From a virus, in the IMG/VR virus record IMGVR_UViG_3300044998_000061, positions 1 to 21,309 of that record: a stretch of 21,309 nucleotides of DNA. One strand, written 5' to 3'. The notes under the pieces are model-generated. The model did no database searches and was not told the origin of the DNA. It saw only the letters and a program-made list of their open reading frames with translations. Numbering within the stretch: position 1 is the first letter of the stretch; every line of letters begins with the position of its first letter. This document shows positions 1 to 7,409 of the stretch, piece by piece. The translations under genes were made by a program, and so were the position numbers.

Positions 1-1
1 C

Positions 2-1549
2 GTGAAGAGGGCCTACATAGTCGCTGACAATGACAGGCCCGGCAAGGCTGCAATACCTAAGATCGCTCGCCAGTTGCGAGGGATTACGACATTCTCCGTT
101 GAATTCACCGACCTTTGGCCTGTTTCATTCGACCTGGCTGACAACTTCCCGAAGAAGATGTTCGCCAAGATCGGCTCAGTGACACACTACAATGGCCCAG
201 CGTTCCGTGACGTGCTGCACCCGGCCACTTGGGCCACTGACATGGTTCCTAATCCTGAAGGAAAAGGTAAAGATGTCCCTGTGCTGCGCAAGGAGTTCGT
301 GGACATGTGGGTCTGGGTGGAGGAGACTGACACCTTCCTCTGCAAGGAGCGCCCAGAGATCAATCACCAGTTGCAGTTGTTCAACTCAATGGTGGCACCC
401 TTCAGCGACACCCGATCAACAGGCCAGTTGCTCCAAGGCACCTACAAGGGCCGCACCGCCAAGGTCTGTTACCGCCCGGACATAGCTGCGCGCATCGTGA
501 CCGACCGGACAACGTCCGCCGTCAACCTGCACACTCCTGCGTCAATCAAGCCTGTGAAAGGCGACCCGGCTCCTTGGCTCGAATTCTGCGAGTACCTGTT
601 CCCGATCGAACGAGAGCGGCAGGCAGTGCTGCGCTGGTGCGCTACGCTGATCGCCCGGCCAGAGGTCAGGATGCTGTATGGCCTGCTGCTGGTGAGCGAA
701 CGTCAGGGCATGGGCAAGTCCACCCTCGGCGAACGCATTCTGGCTCCGCTGGTGGGGATGCAAAATGCAGGCTTCCCTGGCGAACGGGACATCGTTGAGT
801 CCGGGTTCAACGATTGGGTGGCCAACAAGCGCCTCATCGTGGTCGGCGAGATCTACACAGGTCACTCGTTCAAATCGTACAATATACTTAAGCATTACTT
901 GACGGACAAAAGTATACGTGTCAATGAAAAGTTCCAGCGCCCGTATACCATCGAAAACTGGACCCATTTTGTGGCCTGTTCCAACTCAAAAAAGGCTCTT
1001 CGCATTGAAGAAACGGACCGTCGATGGTTCTTTCCAAGGTTAAATGAGACGCCTTGGAAACGGGAAAAATGGGGTGAATTTTACGAGTGGCTGAGTTCTG
1101 GAGGGCTTTCGATCATCGCACACTGGGCTGAGGAATATGGGCAGTATGTCGAGCCTGGTGAGCATGCGCCGATGACTGCTGACAAGCAGGCTCTCATCGA
1201 GGACTCAAAGGGTGAGGTGCTCAACCACTGGGCAGACATTATGGCGGCATGTGAGGCGGAAGAAGAGGCAGTTGTGTTCGCGCTGAATGAGGTGAAAGGG
1301 GCCATGGCTCGTCGGCACCAAAGGGTGTTTGAGTCGGCCCTTCAGTTCAAGAAAGAGGCCATGGCTCGTGGCTGGGGGACGATCTCTGAAAGGGTGTCGA
1401 TAGACGGTGGATTGAGCCATGTTGTTGTGTCACCTGCCTTGGTGAACGAGGCACTCAACAAGGCCGACGAGGGTGACAAAAAGGCGTTAAGATCGTGGGC
1501 CATTTCCAAAATGGCGCGTCTTGGAGACAGGATCTTTAGGGGAATGTGA
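2..1549 (+). CDS. Phage primase-helicase, 5'-truncated by window edge (TOPRIM end + SF3/DUF5906-type helicase)
   Basis: This is the C-terminal part of a replication protein that primes DNA synthesis and unwinds the fork. The first visible residues (VADNDRPGKAA) match the Asp-x-Asp-x-x-Gly segment of a TOPRIM primase domain, so the true start is upstream and the first GTG is probably an internal valine. An ATPase domain follows: Walker A QGMGKST at visible residues 235-241, acidic Walker B-like VVGEIY near 280-285, a motif C-like HFVACSN at 322-328, and an arginine-finger-like ETDRRWF at 337-343. This order is that of superfamily 3 helicases of P4/DUF5906-type phage proteins. Base composition falls visibly within the gene from about position 870. 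It is followed by a 127-bp gap before the nuclease gene. The family call is strong; the extent of the missing N-terminus cannot be judged. Confidence 0.9.
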   Translation: MKRAYIVADNDRPGKAAIPKIARQLRGITTFSVEFTDLWPVSFDLADNFPKKMFAKIGSVTHYNGPAFRDVLHPATWATDMVPNPEGKGKDVPVLRKEFVDMWVWVEETDTFLCKERPEINHQLQLFNSMVAPFSDTRSTGQLLQGTYKGRTAKVCYRPDIAARIVTDRTTSAVNLHTPASIKPVKGDPAPWLEFCEYLFPIERERQAVLRWCATLIARPEVRMLYGLLLVSERQGMGKSTLGERILAPLVGMQNAGFPGERDIVESGFNDWVANKRLIVVGEIYTGHSFKSYNILKHYLTDKSIRVNEKFQRPYTIENWTHFVACSNSKKALRIEETDRRWFFPRLNETPWKREKWGEFYEWLSSGGLSIIAHWAEEYGQYVEPGEHAPMTADKQALIEDSKGEVLNHWADIMAACEAEEEAVVFALNEVKGAMARRHQRVFESALQFKKEAMARGWGTISERVSIDGGLSHVVVSPALVNEALNKADEGDKKALRSWAISKMARLGDRIFRGM

Positions 1550-1630
1550 TTTTTGGGCTCTGCAAGAAAACCCAAGGAAAACAATGACAGGTCTTTTTCT
1601 TTTTTCCGATCTCTCTCTGGATCCTACTCT

Positions 1631-1661
<31 letters not shown>

Positions 1662-1676
1662 ATAGAGGGGTAGGAA

Positions 1677-2135
1677 ATGCGACTAAATCGGAAAGAAGAA
1701 GGAAATGGATGGATGGCCTTTGAGTCGGCTTACAAGAGGGAGTTTCGGGCGACATTGGGCGTGTGGTCGGAGGCTTACGAGCCTGCGCGCGGGTCTGGAG
1801 TCGGCTACCCTGATTTGCAGTTTCTGGTGTGTGGAATTCTTGTGCCTGTGGAGCTCAAAAAAGGCAGGTTGAAGGGTGAGAGGATTTACCCGATGAATGT
1901 ACGTCCGTCACAGATAGCTTGGCTGCACAATTTTAACAAGGCTGGTGGCCGAGCCTTCCTGCTGGTGTGCACGGGGGAGCCCTCCCGGATGAGTGCTTGG
2001 GCAATACCGTCAATCGACAGAGAGGTGACTTCAAAATGGAAACAGGGCTGGTTGGTGGAGGATTGCACCCAGTGGGTCTTGGCTGGGGGCCTGACGACAA
2101 ATTTATCATCATTGGTGTTGGGCATGAAAGAGTAA
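1677..2135 (+). CDS. VRR-NUC-like PD-(D/E)xK nuclease
   Basis: A 152-residue protein with the catalytic signature of the PD-(D/E)xK superfamily: GYPD at residues 43-46 (Asp46) after a glycine-rich turn, then VELKKG with Glu59 and Lys61, then RPSQIAWL with a conserved-type Gln79, and a following hydrophobic strand (AFLLVC). This order fits the VRR-NUC branch of small phage nucleases found in replication modules, which act on branched or Holliday-like DNA. A glutamate in the N-terminal helix (FESAYKREF) could complete the metal site. The start at 1677 is preceded by a purine-rich AGGGG/AGGAA stretch. Its last 100 bp overlap the start of the NusG-like gene. The specific DNA substrate cannot be told from sequence. 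Confidence 0.8.
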   Translation: MRLNRKEEGNGWMAFESAYKREFRATLGVWSEAYEPARGSGVGYPDLQFLVCGILVPVELKKGRLKGERIYPMNVRPSQIAWLHNFNKAGGRAFLLVCTGEPSRMSAWAIPSIDREVTSKWKQGWLVEDCTQWVLAGGLTTNLSSLVLGMKE

Positions 2136-2554
2136 AAGCATTCAGAGAAATACTTGAGCTTTGGCCAACCGCAGAAATTGTCGCGCCCATTGAGCGCAGG
2201 ATGGTCCGGCCACGCCGAAAGAGCAAGACTGGCGAACCGTTCTTTATAGAGCGCCCATTGTTCATGGAGTACGTCGCAGTCGGCAGGGTGACAGAGTGGG
2301 AGGCACTGCTAAGAAAAGATTGGTGCCTGTTTGTTCTCAAGGAAGGTGAGCGCCCAAAGCAGCTGACAAGAGAATGCCTAAAGGGGATGCTGACAAAGAG
2401 CATGCTGAAGAGTTGGGAGGGGGCCGTTGTCGAGATAGTTTCAGGTCCGATGAAGGGGCAGAGAGGGATCTACCGTAAGGGTCGGGTTGAGGTCGGCTTA
2501 TTTGGTCGTCAGGTTCAAGTCAAGGTGAGCGTCTTCAATCTGTCGATGGTCTAA
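2036..2554 (+). CDS. NusG/RfaH-like transcription elongation factor (NGN + KOW)
   Basis: A 172-residue protein that resembles NusG, the factor that binds RNA polymerase and controls pausing and termination. The N-terminal half has an NGN-like pattern: strand KFIIIGVG, a helix, then VAPIERRMVRPRRKS and FIERPLFMEYVAVG, which parallels the NusG segment of a basic loop followed by 'FFPGYVLV'. The C-terminal part carries a KOW motif, GAVVEIVSGPMKGQRG, followed by short strands ending in VKVSVF. The ATG at 2036 was chosen because AGAGAGGTGAC precedes it by a good distance; the reading frame is open further up to a GTG at 1967, inside the nuclease gene. It is the last gene before the leader and late operon, so a role as late antiterminator is a natural inference, not shown. 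Confidence 0.75.
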   Translation: METGLVGGGLHPVGLGWGPDDKFIIIGVGHERVKAFREILELWPTAEIVAPIERRMVRPRRKSKTGEPFFIERPLFMEYVAVGRVTEWEALLRKDWCLFVLKEGERPKQLTRECLKGMLTKSMLKSWEGAVVEIVSGPMKGQRGIYRKGRVEVGLFGRQVQVKVSVFNLSMV

Positions 2555-2603
2555 CTTTTTGCTTTTCTTCCTTGCAATTTTCAGGCATAAATTAGGGATA
2601 GCC

Positions 2604-2623
2604 TGCAGGCAAATCGGCCTGCA
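2604..2623. other. Inverted repeat, 7-bp stem
   Basis: TGCAGGC at 2604-2610 pairs perfectly with GCCTGCA at 2617-2623 around the loop AAATCG. It is not followed by a T-run, so it does not look like an intrinsic terminator. It is the first of three stem-loops in this gap. Confidence 0.6.
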
Positions 2624-2688
2624 TGATCGTTCCCAGGATGCCAGCCCACGGCAGTGGGTGAAAGCGCAAGTGAGCCAGTTGGGACGGC

Positions 2689-2715
2689 GAGAGAAGGTGG
2701 GACCCACTTTCTCTC
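2689..2715. other. Strong stem-loop, 12-bp stem with GAC loop
   Basis: GAGAGAAGGTGG (2689-2700) pairs with CCACTTTCTCTC (2704-2715) with one G-U pair and a 3-nt loop. No T-tract follows (CTTGTTGCG), so a terminator is less likely than a structural or protein-binding RNA element or a DNA palindrome. It lies about 330 bp upstream of the small terminase gene. Confidence 0.7.
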
Positions 2716-2895
2716 CTTGTTGCGAAGCATTGCCAAGACCTAGAGTTGTGGGCCCCCATGGTGCAGGAATGTGCCCAGTGAACGAACATCATCCCGCAAG
2801 CGCGGCTGCACCCACCAATGGGACAAGGCGATGGCAGCCCATCACAGGGTTCTCAGCTTCAGTCGGGAGTCCTTTTCTCATGAGGGCACAAACCT

Positions 2896-3012
2896 ATGAC
2901 AATCATCTATCGTCCCGAAAGCGACTTCCCCTTCTGGGGTGTCCGCGATGACGGTGCTATCGTCTGCGCCTGCTCCACAGAGGTCGCCGCAAAGCGGATC
3001 ACAGGGCAGTGA
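2896..3012 (+). CDS. Possible 38-aa small protein, unknown
   Basis: A short frame starting with ATG at 2896 and ending with TGA at 3010-3012 encodes an acidic/aromatic peptide that begins MTIIYRPESDFPFWG and ends AAKRITGQ. A GAGGG stretch lies about 10 nt before the ATG, which is a usable ribosome-binding site, and codon choice resembles the downstream operon. It would be the first gene of the late transcript. It is too short to assign a family, and it may be non-coding leader instead. Confidence 0.45.
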   Translation: MTIIYRPESDFPFWGVRDDGAIVCACSTEVAAKRITGQ

Positions 3013-3049
3013 GAGAATGCTTCTTCGTGGTGGTTGTGGGTAGGGTGTG

Positions 3050-3583
3050 ATGCGCGAACGCCCGCCCACCAAGGAGCAAGTCAAGAAGATCGCCGACCGT
3101 GCCGAGCGCGTCGAGAAGAATGCACAGGGACGACCTGGTCGCCCGTCGCTCTACTCGCTGAAGCTGGTCGAGGAAATCTGTGCCCGCATCGCAGACGGTG
3201 AGAGTCTGCGCACGATCTGCGACGATGATACCATGCCAGACAGGGCAACGGTCCTGCGGTGGCTCGCCGCGCACCCCGATTTCGCGGCCAAGTACGCGCG
3301 CGCTCGGGAGGCCCAAGGCGACGCAATGGACGAGAAAATCCTCGCCGTTGCCGACGCTTGCACTAACGAGACCGCTGCCGCCGATCGGGTGAAGATACTC
3401 GCCTACCAGTGGCGAGCTTCCAAACTGGCGCCGAAGAAGTACGGCGACAAGATCGAGCACACCGGCCCGAACGGCGGCCCCATCGAGCACAAGGACGTGA
3501 GTGCGCGTGATGAACTCGCTGGCCGTCTCAATAGCATCGCTTCCGGACGCCGAGAGGGCGGCGATCCTCGCAAGCCTCACTGA
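3050..3583 (+). CDS. terS: Terminase small subunit
   Basis: A 177-residue DNA-packaging protein that recognises the phage genome and guides the large subunit. After a basic N-terminus (GRPGRPS) there is a helix-turn-helix-like region (EEICARIADGESLRTIC ... ATVLRWLAAHPDF), followed by helices (AAKYARAREAQGDAMDEKI) and a C-terminal segment (KILAYQWRASKLAPKKYGDK) typical of the small terminases found before Terminase_6 large subunits. A GTG directly before the ATG (3047) is an alternative start. Its 3' end overlaps the large-subunit gene by more than 70 bp. Gene order and motifs agree, so the call is firm; DNA site specificity (cos or pac) is not evident. Confidence 0.88.
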   Translation: MRERPPTKEQVKKIADRAERVEKNAQGRPGRPSLYSLKLVEEICARIADGESLRTICDDDTMPDRATVLRWLAAHPDFAAKYARAREAQGDAMDEKILAVADACTNETAAADRVKILAYQWRASKLAPKKYGDKIEHTGPNGGPIEHKDVSARDELAGRLNSIASGRREGGDPRKPH

Positions 3584-4814
3584 GGCGCAGGCCGAGGAGC
3601 TTCTGCACGACTGGCGGTTCTGGGCAAGGCCCAATCAGATTGCGCCGGACGGCGACTGGCGAACATGGATGGTATTGGCAGGGCGCGGCTTTGGCAAGAC
3701 CGAGGCGGGAGCGCAATGGGTGAGGGAGCGGGTCGCCAGCGGCGCCCGAAACATCGCGATTGTCGCCGAGACGCAGAAAGACCTTGAGGAGGTCATGGTC
3801 TCGCGACTGATGTCCATTCACCCGCCGGCCGAGGCGCCGAAGGTCCGCTACAAGCCGGTGCGGCTGGTCTGGCCGAACGGCGCGATGGCGCTGGGCTACA
3901 ACGGCACCGAGCCCGATCAGCTACGCGGACCCGAGTTCGATACTGCCTGGGTCGACGAGCTCGCCAAGTACCGGTACGCCCGCGAGACGTGGGACATGCT
4001 TCAGTTCACCATGCGCAAGGGGCGAGACCCGCGCGTGCTGGTGACGACGACCCCAAGGCCGATCCCGGTCCTCAAGGAGATCATGGCCGACACATCGACG
4101 AAGGTCACTCGCGGCTCGACCTTCGACAATGCCGATAACCTGCCTGCGGCGTTCCTCCAGACGATCCGCGACAAATACGAAGGCACGCGCCTCGGCAGGC
4201 AAGAGCTAAACGCCGAAATCCTTGACGATGTGCCCGGCGCCCTCTGGACGCGTGAGATGATCGACAGGGCTCTGGTCGCCAAGGCCCCCGATCTCGTTCG
4301 CGTCGTCGTGGCCGTCGATCCCTCCGGCACCAAGGGTGTGGCCGACAAAGGCGACAGCATCGGCATCGTCGCGGCTGGCAAGGGCGCGGACGGGAATTGC
4401 TACGTCCTCGCCGACCGCACCTGCAAGCTCTCGCCGGACGGCTGGGGCCGCCGCGCGGTCGAGGCATACCACGAACTAAGCGCAGACCGGATCGTGGCCG
4501 AACGCAACTTCGGCGGCGCCATGGTCGAGTACGTCATCCGCACCGTCGACCCACGGGTCTCCTACCGGGAGGTCACGGCATCAAGAGGCAAGGTCGCACG
4601 GGCCGAGCCCGTCGCGGCGCTATACGAGCAAAATCGCGTCAAGCACGTCGGCGGGTTTCCAGACCTTGAAGACCAGATGTGCGCCATGACCCCTGACGGC
4701 TATCTCGGTGAAGGGTCGCCTGACCGGGCCGACGCGCTGGTCTGGGCCATCACCGAACTGATGCTGAGCAAGCCGGTCCCTGTGGCCTCGTCTGGAACAT
4801 TTGTGAGGCTTTGA
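3501..4814 (+). CDS. terL: Terminase large subunit (ATPase-nuclease)
   Basis: This 437-residue motor pumps DNA into the prohead and cuts concatemers. The ATPase domain has Walker A GRGFGKT at residues 61-67, Walker B ending in FDTAWVDE with Asp152-Glu153, and a coupling motif VTTTPRP at 181-187. The RNase H-like nuclease domain shows AVDPSG (Asp273), VAERN (Glu334) and SPDRADA (Asp408, Asp411), the expected acidic cluster. This matches the Terminase_6N/6C family. The GTG at 3501 is chosen because AAGGA lies 5 nt upstream; GTG 3507 or ATG 3510 are alternatives. The stop overlaps the portal start (TGATG). Confidence 0.95.
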   Translation: MRVMNSLAVSIASLPDAERAAILASLTEAQAEELLHDWRFWARPNQIAPDGDWRTWMVLAGRGFGKTEAGAQWVRERVASGARNIAIVAETQKDLEEVMVSRLMSIHPPAEAPKVRYKPVRLVWPNGAMALGYNGTEPDQLRGPEFDTAWVDELAKYRYARETWDMLQFTMRKGRDPRVLVTTTPRPIPVLKEIMADTSTKVTRGSTFDNADNLPAAFLQTIRDKYEGTRLGRQELNAEILDDVPGALWTREMIDRALVAKAPDLVRVVVAVDPSGTKGVADKGDSIGIVAAGKGADGNCYVLADRTCKLSPDGWGRRAVEAYHELSADRIVAERNFGGAMVEYVIRTVDPRVSYREVTASRGKVARAEPVAALYEQNRVKHVGGFPDLEDQMCAMTPDGYLGEGSPDRADALVWAITELMLSKPVPVASSGTFVRL

Positions 4815-6283
4815 TGGCAGACGACTATACGCCGGCCACGCGGTCCTCGGCCTATAACGCAATGCTGCCGGCGTGGCAGAAGATCGACGCGATCCTGGCT
4901 GGTGCCGAGGCTGTGCGCGCGGGTGGGGTGCTCTACCTTCCCAAGTACGATGGCGAGACGAAAGCAGAATACGAGCGGCGCCGGATGTACGCGCCATGGC
5001 GGCCTGAGTTTGAGGACGCGCTTCGCAATCTGGCATCCCGGCCGTTCCAGAAGGACGTGACCCTGTCCGGTAGCGTCTCGCAGCGGATCAAGGACATCGC
5101 CGAGGACATCGACGGGCAGGGGAATAACCTCACGCAGTTCGCCGCGGCGGTGTTCAAAGCAGGGCTCGCCCGCGGCTTCCACGCGATCCTGGTGGACTAC
5201 CCCCCGATTGCCCCCGGTGCGACACTGGCGGATGAGCGTGCATCAGGCGCAAGACCCTATTGGGTCCACGTTCCATGCACGGAACTGATTGCACTTTACA
5301 CCGAGTTCGTCAACGGCCGCGAGGTCATCACCCACGCCCGCCTGTACGAGACGACAATCGTCCGCAAGGGCTACACCGAGGACATCGTCGAAAGGGTCCG
5401 CGAGTTCAATCCCGGCGAGTGGATCACATGGAAGCGTCAGACCGGCGCCGACAACGTGACCACATGGACTGAAGAGGGCCGCGGGACGCTCAACCGGAAC
5501 GGAAACGGCTCTATCCCGCTGGTGATCTTCTATGCCGGCGAACGCAATGGCCCTTTGGTCAAGGCCCCGCTCGATAATGTCGCGGAAGTCCAGCTTGAGC
5601 TTTACCGCGCCCTGTCCCGCAAGGACGAGGTGATGACCTATGCCGGGAGCCCGATGCTTTCGGCCAACGGCATGGCAAAGCCCCCGGAAGGCGAGACGAT
5701 CATCACCGGCCCGAAGCGCATTCTCTTCGCCCCGCCCGGCGGGGATGGTAACTCCCCATCGTGGGATTTTATCCAGCCGAACGCCGCGAACATCAAGGAA
5801 GTCCGCGAAGACATCGCGGCAATCGTTGACGACCTTCGCCGCCTTGCCATGCAGCCTATGGTCAAGGGCACGGGAAACCCCACAGCTACCGGCCGGGCCA
5901 TCGACGCGGCACGCTCTCATTCTGCTGTGCAGCAATGGGCGCTCTCGCTCAAGGACGCGCTGGAAGCGGCGTTCGTGATGACCTGCGAATGGCTTGGCGA
6001 GCAGCCGAACGTCGAGGTTACTGTTTTCACCGACTTTCAGGCTGTGCCCTATGAGCCGGAAACGCTGCGGGCTCTCAACACGGCCCGCGCGAACAAGGAT
6101 CTGTCGCAGCGCACCTATTGGGAGAACCTGCGGCGCCTTAACGTGCTGTCGTCCGACTTCGACCCGGACGCAGAGGAAGAGGCGCTCGCGGCAGAGTTTG
6201 AGGGGCTGGAAAGCGAAGAGCCGATCGATCCTCGCACCGGGGCGCCGCTCGTCCCCGTCGTTGAGCCAGAGCTGGTCGCGTGA
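4814..6283 (+). CDS. Portal protein, DUF4055 type
   Basis: A 489-residue protein placed directly after the large terminase, as expected for the dodecameric portal through which DNA enters the head. Recognisable segments include YLPKYDGETKAEYERR near the N-terminus, the YAPWRPEFEDALRNLASRPF block, GFHAILVDYP, IPLVIFYAGERNG, and a long C-terminal helix region (IAAIVDDLRRLAMQPM ... AALE). This pattern is that of the DUF4055 phage family, which serves as portal. The ATG at 4814 overlaps the terL stop and has GAGG a few bases upstream; a TTG three bases earlier is less likely. The acidic C-terminus (DPDAEEEALAAEFEGLE) is unstructured-looking. Portal role rests on family plus position. Confidence 0.87.
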   Translation: MADDYTPATRSSAYNAMLPAWQKIDAILAGAEAVRAGGVLYLPKYDGETKAEYERRRMYAPWRPEFEDALRNLASRPFQKDVTLSGSVSQRIKDIAEDIDGQGNNLTQFAAAVFKAGLARGFHAILVDYPPIAPGATLADERASGARPYWVHVPCTELIALYTEFVNGREVITHARLYETTIVRKGYTEDIVERVREFNPGEWITWKRQTGADNVTTWTEEGRGTLNRNGNGSIPLVIFYAGERNGPLVKAPLDNVAEVQLELYRALSRKDEVMTYAGSPMLSANGMAKPPEGETIITGPKRILFAPPGGDGNSPSWDFIQPNAANIKEVREDIAAIVDDLRRLAMQPMVKGTGNPTATGRAIDAARSHSAVQQWALSLKDALEAAFVMTCEWLGEQPNVEVTVFTDFQAVPYEPETLRALNTARANKDLSQRTYWENLRRLNVLSSDFDPDAEEEALAAEFEGLESEEPIDPRTGAPLVPVVEPELVA

Positions 6284-6804
6284 TCCACGATACGGCCTTC
6301 ATCCACCCCAAGGCGCATGTTGAAGGGGCCACGATAGGGGCACGTTCCAAAGTCTGGCAGTTCGCCAGTGTGATCCGCGGGACGGTCCTCGGGGAGGACT
6401 GCCAGGTCGGGGCAGCCGCAAATCTCGACGGGCCTGTATTTGGGGACCGCTGCATCATCAGCCCTGGCGTGATAATGGGGCCAGGTTTCGTGGTCGGCAA
6501 TGACGTGTTCATCGGGCCGAATGTGACTGTCTGCAACGACGTGTGGCCGGCGGTCCATAAGCAGGGCTTTGACCTCGACGGATTCCGGAACGGCTTCGTC
6601 ACGGTCCTTATCAAGGACGGGGCGGCCATCGGAGCTAACGCTGTCATCCTCCCTGGTGTCGTCGTCGGCGGGGGTGCGACTGTCGCCGCGGGCAGCGTCG
6701 TCAGCGCCAATGTTCCTGATGGGGGGCTTTGGACCCGCAAGGGGGCCGCGATCCCCTCCAGCGCGGTTTGTAAGTCTGACCGAATGCGGGCAGTATCATG
6801 GTGA
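6280..6804 (+). CDS. Left-handed beta-helix (hexapeptide repeat) sugar acyltransferase, WlbB-like
   Basis: A 174-residue protein built of hexapeptide repeats, the hallmark of left-handed beta-helix acyltransferases that move acetyl or similar groups from CoA or ACP to an amino sugar. Repeats such as AHVEGA TIGARS, SVIRGT VLGEDC, GPVFGDRC, FVVGNDVFIGPN and AAIGANAVILPGVVVG are visible along the whole length, with an insert loop (CNDVWPAVHKQGFDLDGFRN) and the typical end VVSANVPDGGL. It most resembles the WlbB/nucleotide-sugar N-acyltransferase branch. The GTG start overlaps the portal stop by 4 bp. Such a gene is not a virion building block. It heads a three-gene cassette with a glycosyltransferase and a Rossmann-like protein; modification of a capsid or host-surface glycan is inferred. 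Confidence 0.85.
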   Translation: MIHDTAFIHPKAHVEGATIGARSKVWQFASVIRGTVLGEDCQVGAAANLDGPVFGDRCIISPGVIMGPGFVVGNDVFIGPNVTVCNDVWPAVHKQGFDLDGFRNGFVTVLIKDGAAIGANAVILPGVVVGGGATVAAGSVVSANVPDGGLWTRKGAAIPSSAVCKSDRMRAVSW

Positions 6805-7409
6805 CTTTCGCTTGCTGCCTGTGGGACCCGAACCGCTCATCTTTTCCGTTCTCGTGCTGCTACAATGAGACGTGGGTAGATCGCTTGTTTCGGGGCTTTG
6901 CCCGAAATACCACGCACCCCTTCCGCTTCGTGGTCTTCACCGACCGCAAGCGCGAGTTCGCACAGCGGATTGACCAGATACCGCTTTCGGCCTCTGCGCC
7001 TGACTATTCGTCCTGCATCGAGCCATTCAGCATCAACGGTCCCCTGGTCGTGGCCGGGCTTGATACCGTCATCACCGGCAATATCGACGCGCTCGTTGAC
7101 TATTGCCATACCTCCGACCGCATCGCGCTGCCGCGCGACCCCTACCAGCCCGAAATCGCCTGCAACGGCGTCTCGCTCGTCCCGGCCGGCCTCACCTCCA
7201 TCCACAAACTGCACCGGGGCGAAAACGACATGGAGTGGCTGCGGAAGTTTCCGCACAACTTCATCGACGACCTCTTTCCGGGGCAGGTGGTCTCATACAA
7301 GGGCAGAGTGAGAGACAGCGGGCTTGGTGACGCCAGGGTCGTCTATTTCCACGGGGAAGAGAAACCCCATCAGATCAGCGCCCCATGGCTCGCCCGACAC
7401 TGGCGCTAG
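6798..7409 (+). CDS. Small GT-A-like glycosyltransferase
   Basis: A 203-residue protein that looks like a compact GT-A glycosyltransferase (GT8-like). Near the N-terminus HPFRFVVFTD resembles the nucleotide-binding strand. The centre has VAGLDTVITGNIDALVDY, corresponding to the 'LDxDtvi..di..l' metal-binding region, but the first aspartate of the DxD motif is replaced (GLD), so metal binding or activity may be altered. CNGVSLVPAG and the C-terminal VVYFHGEEKPHQIS, with a histidine in the usual 'FhG..KPW' position, support the assignment. It overlaps the acyltransferase gene by 7 bp and the following gene by 25 bp, so the three are co-translated. Donor and acceptor sugars are unknown. Confidence 0.72.
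   Translation: MVTFACCLWDPNRSSFPFSCCYNETWVDRLFRGFARNTTHPFRFVVFTDRKREFAQRIDQIPLSASAPDYSSCIEPFSINGPLVVAGLDTVITGNIDALVDYCHTSDRIALPRDPYQPEIACNGVSLVPAGLTSIHKLHRGENDMEWLRKFPHNFIDDLFPGQVVSYKGRVRDSGLGDARVVYFHGEEKPHQISAPWLARHWR

Larger units (their letters stand above)
2555..2895. other. Non-coding, hairpin-rich intergenic region between replication module and late operon
   Basis: These 341 bp contain no ORF with a ribosome-binding site and phage-like protein sequence; the longest frame (from a TTG at 2559) reads as low-quality peptide. Several inverted repeats are visible in a row: TGCAGGC/GCCTGCA (2604-2623, 6-nt loop), CCCAC/GTGGG (2645-2658, 4-nt loop), and a 12-bp stem at 2689-2715. An AT-rich stretch around 2570-2596 (TTGCAATTTT ... 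ATAAATTAGG) could hold a promoter, but the spacing of the hexamers is poor. The region could be the leader of the late transcript or encode a small structured RNA. No match to a known RNA family was recognised. Confidence 0.5.

Noticed and set aside
1553-1575. TTGGG/CCCAA stem as terminator of the primase gene
   Set aside because: Only 5 bp with a 13-nt loop, too weak to call, although a T-rich stretch follows some distance downstream.
2559-2951. Frame of 130 codons in the intergenic region
   Set aside because: Starts with TTG and no ribosome-binding site, with a peptide of irregular composition that lies across the hairpins; not believable as a gene.
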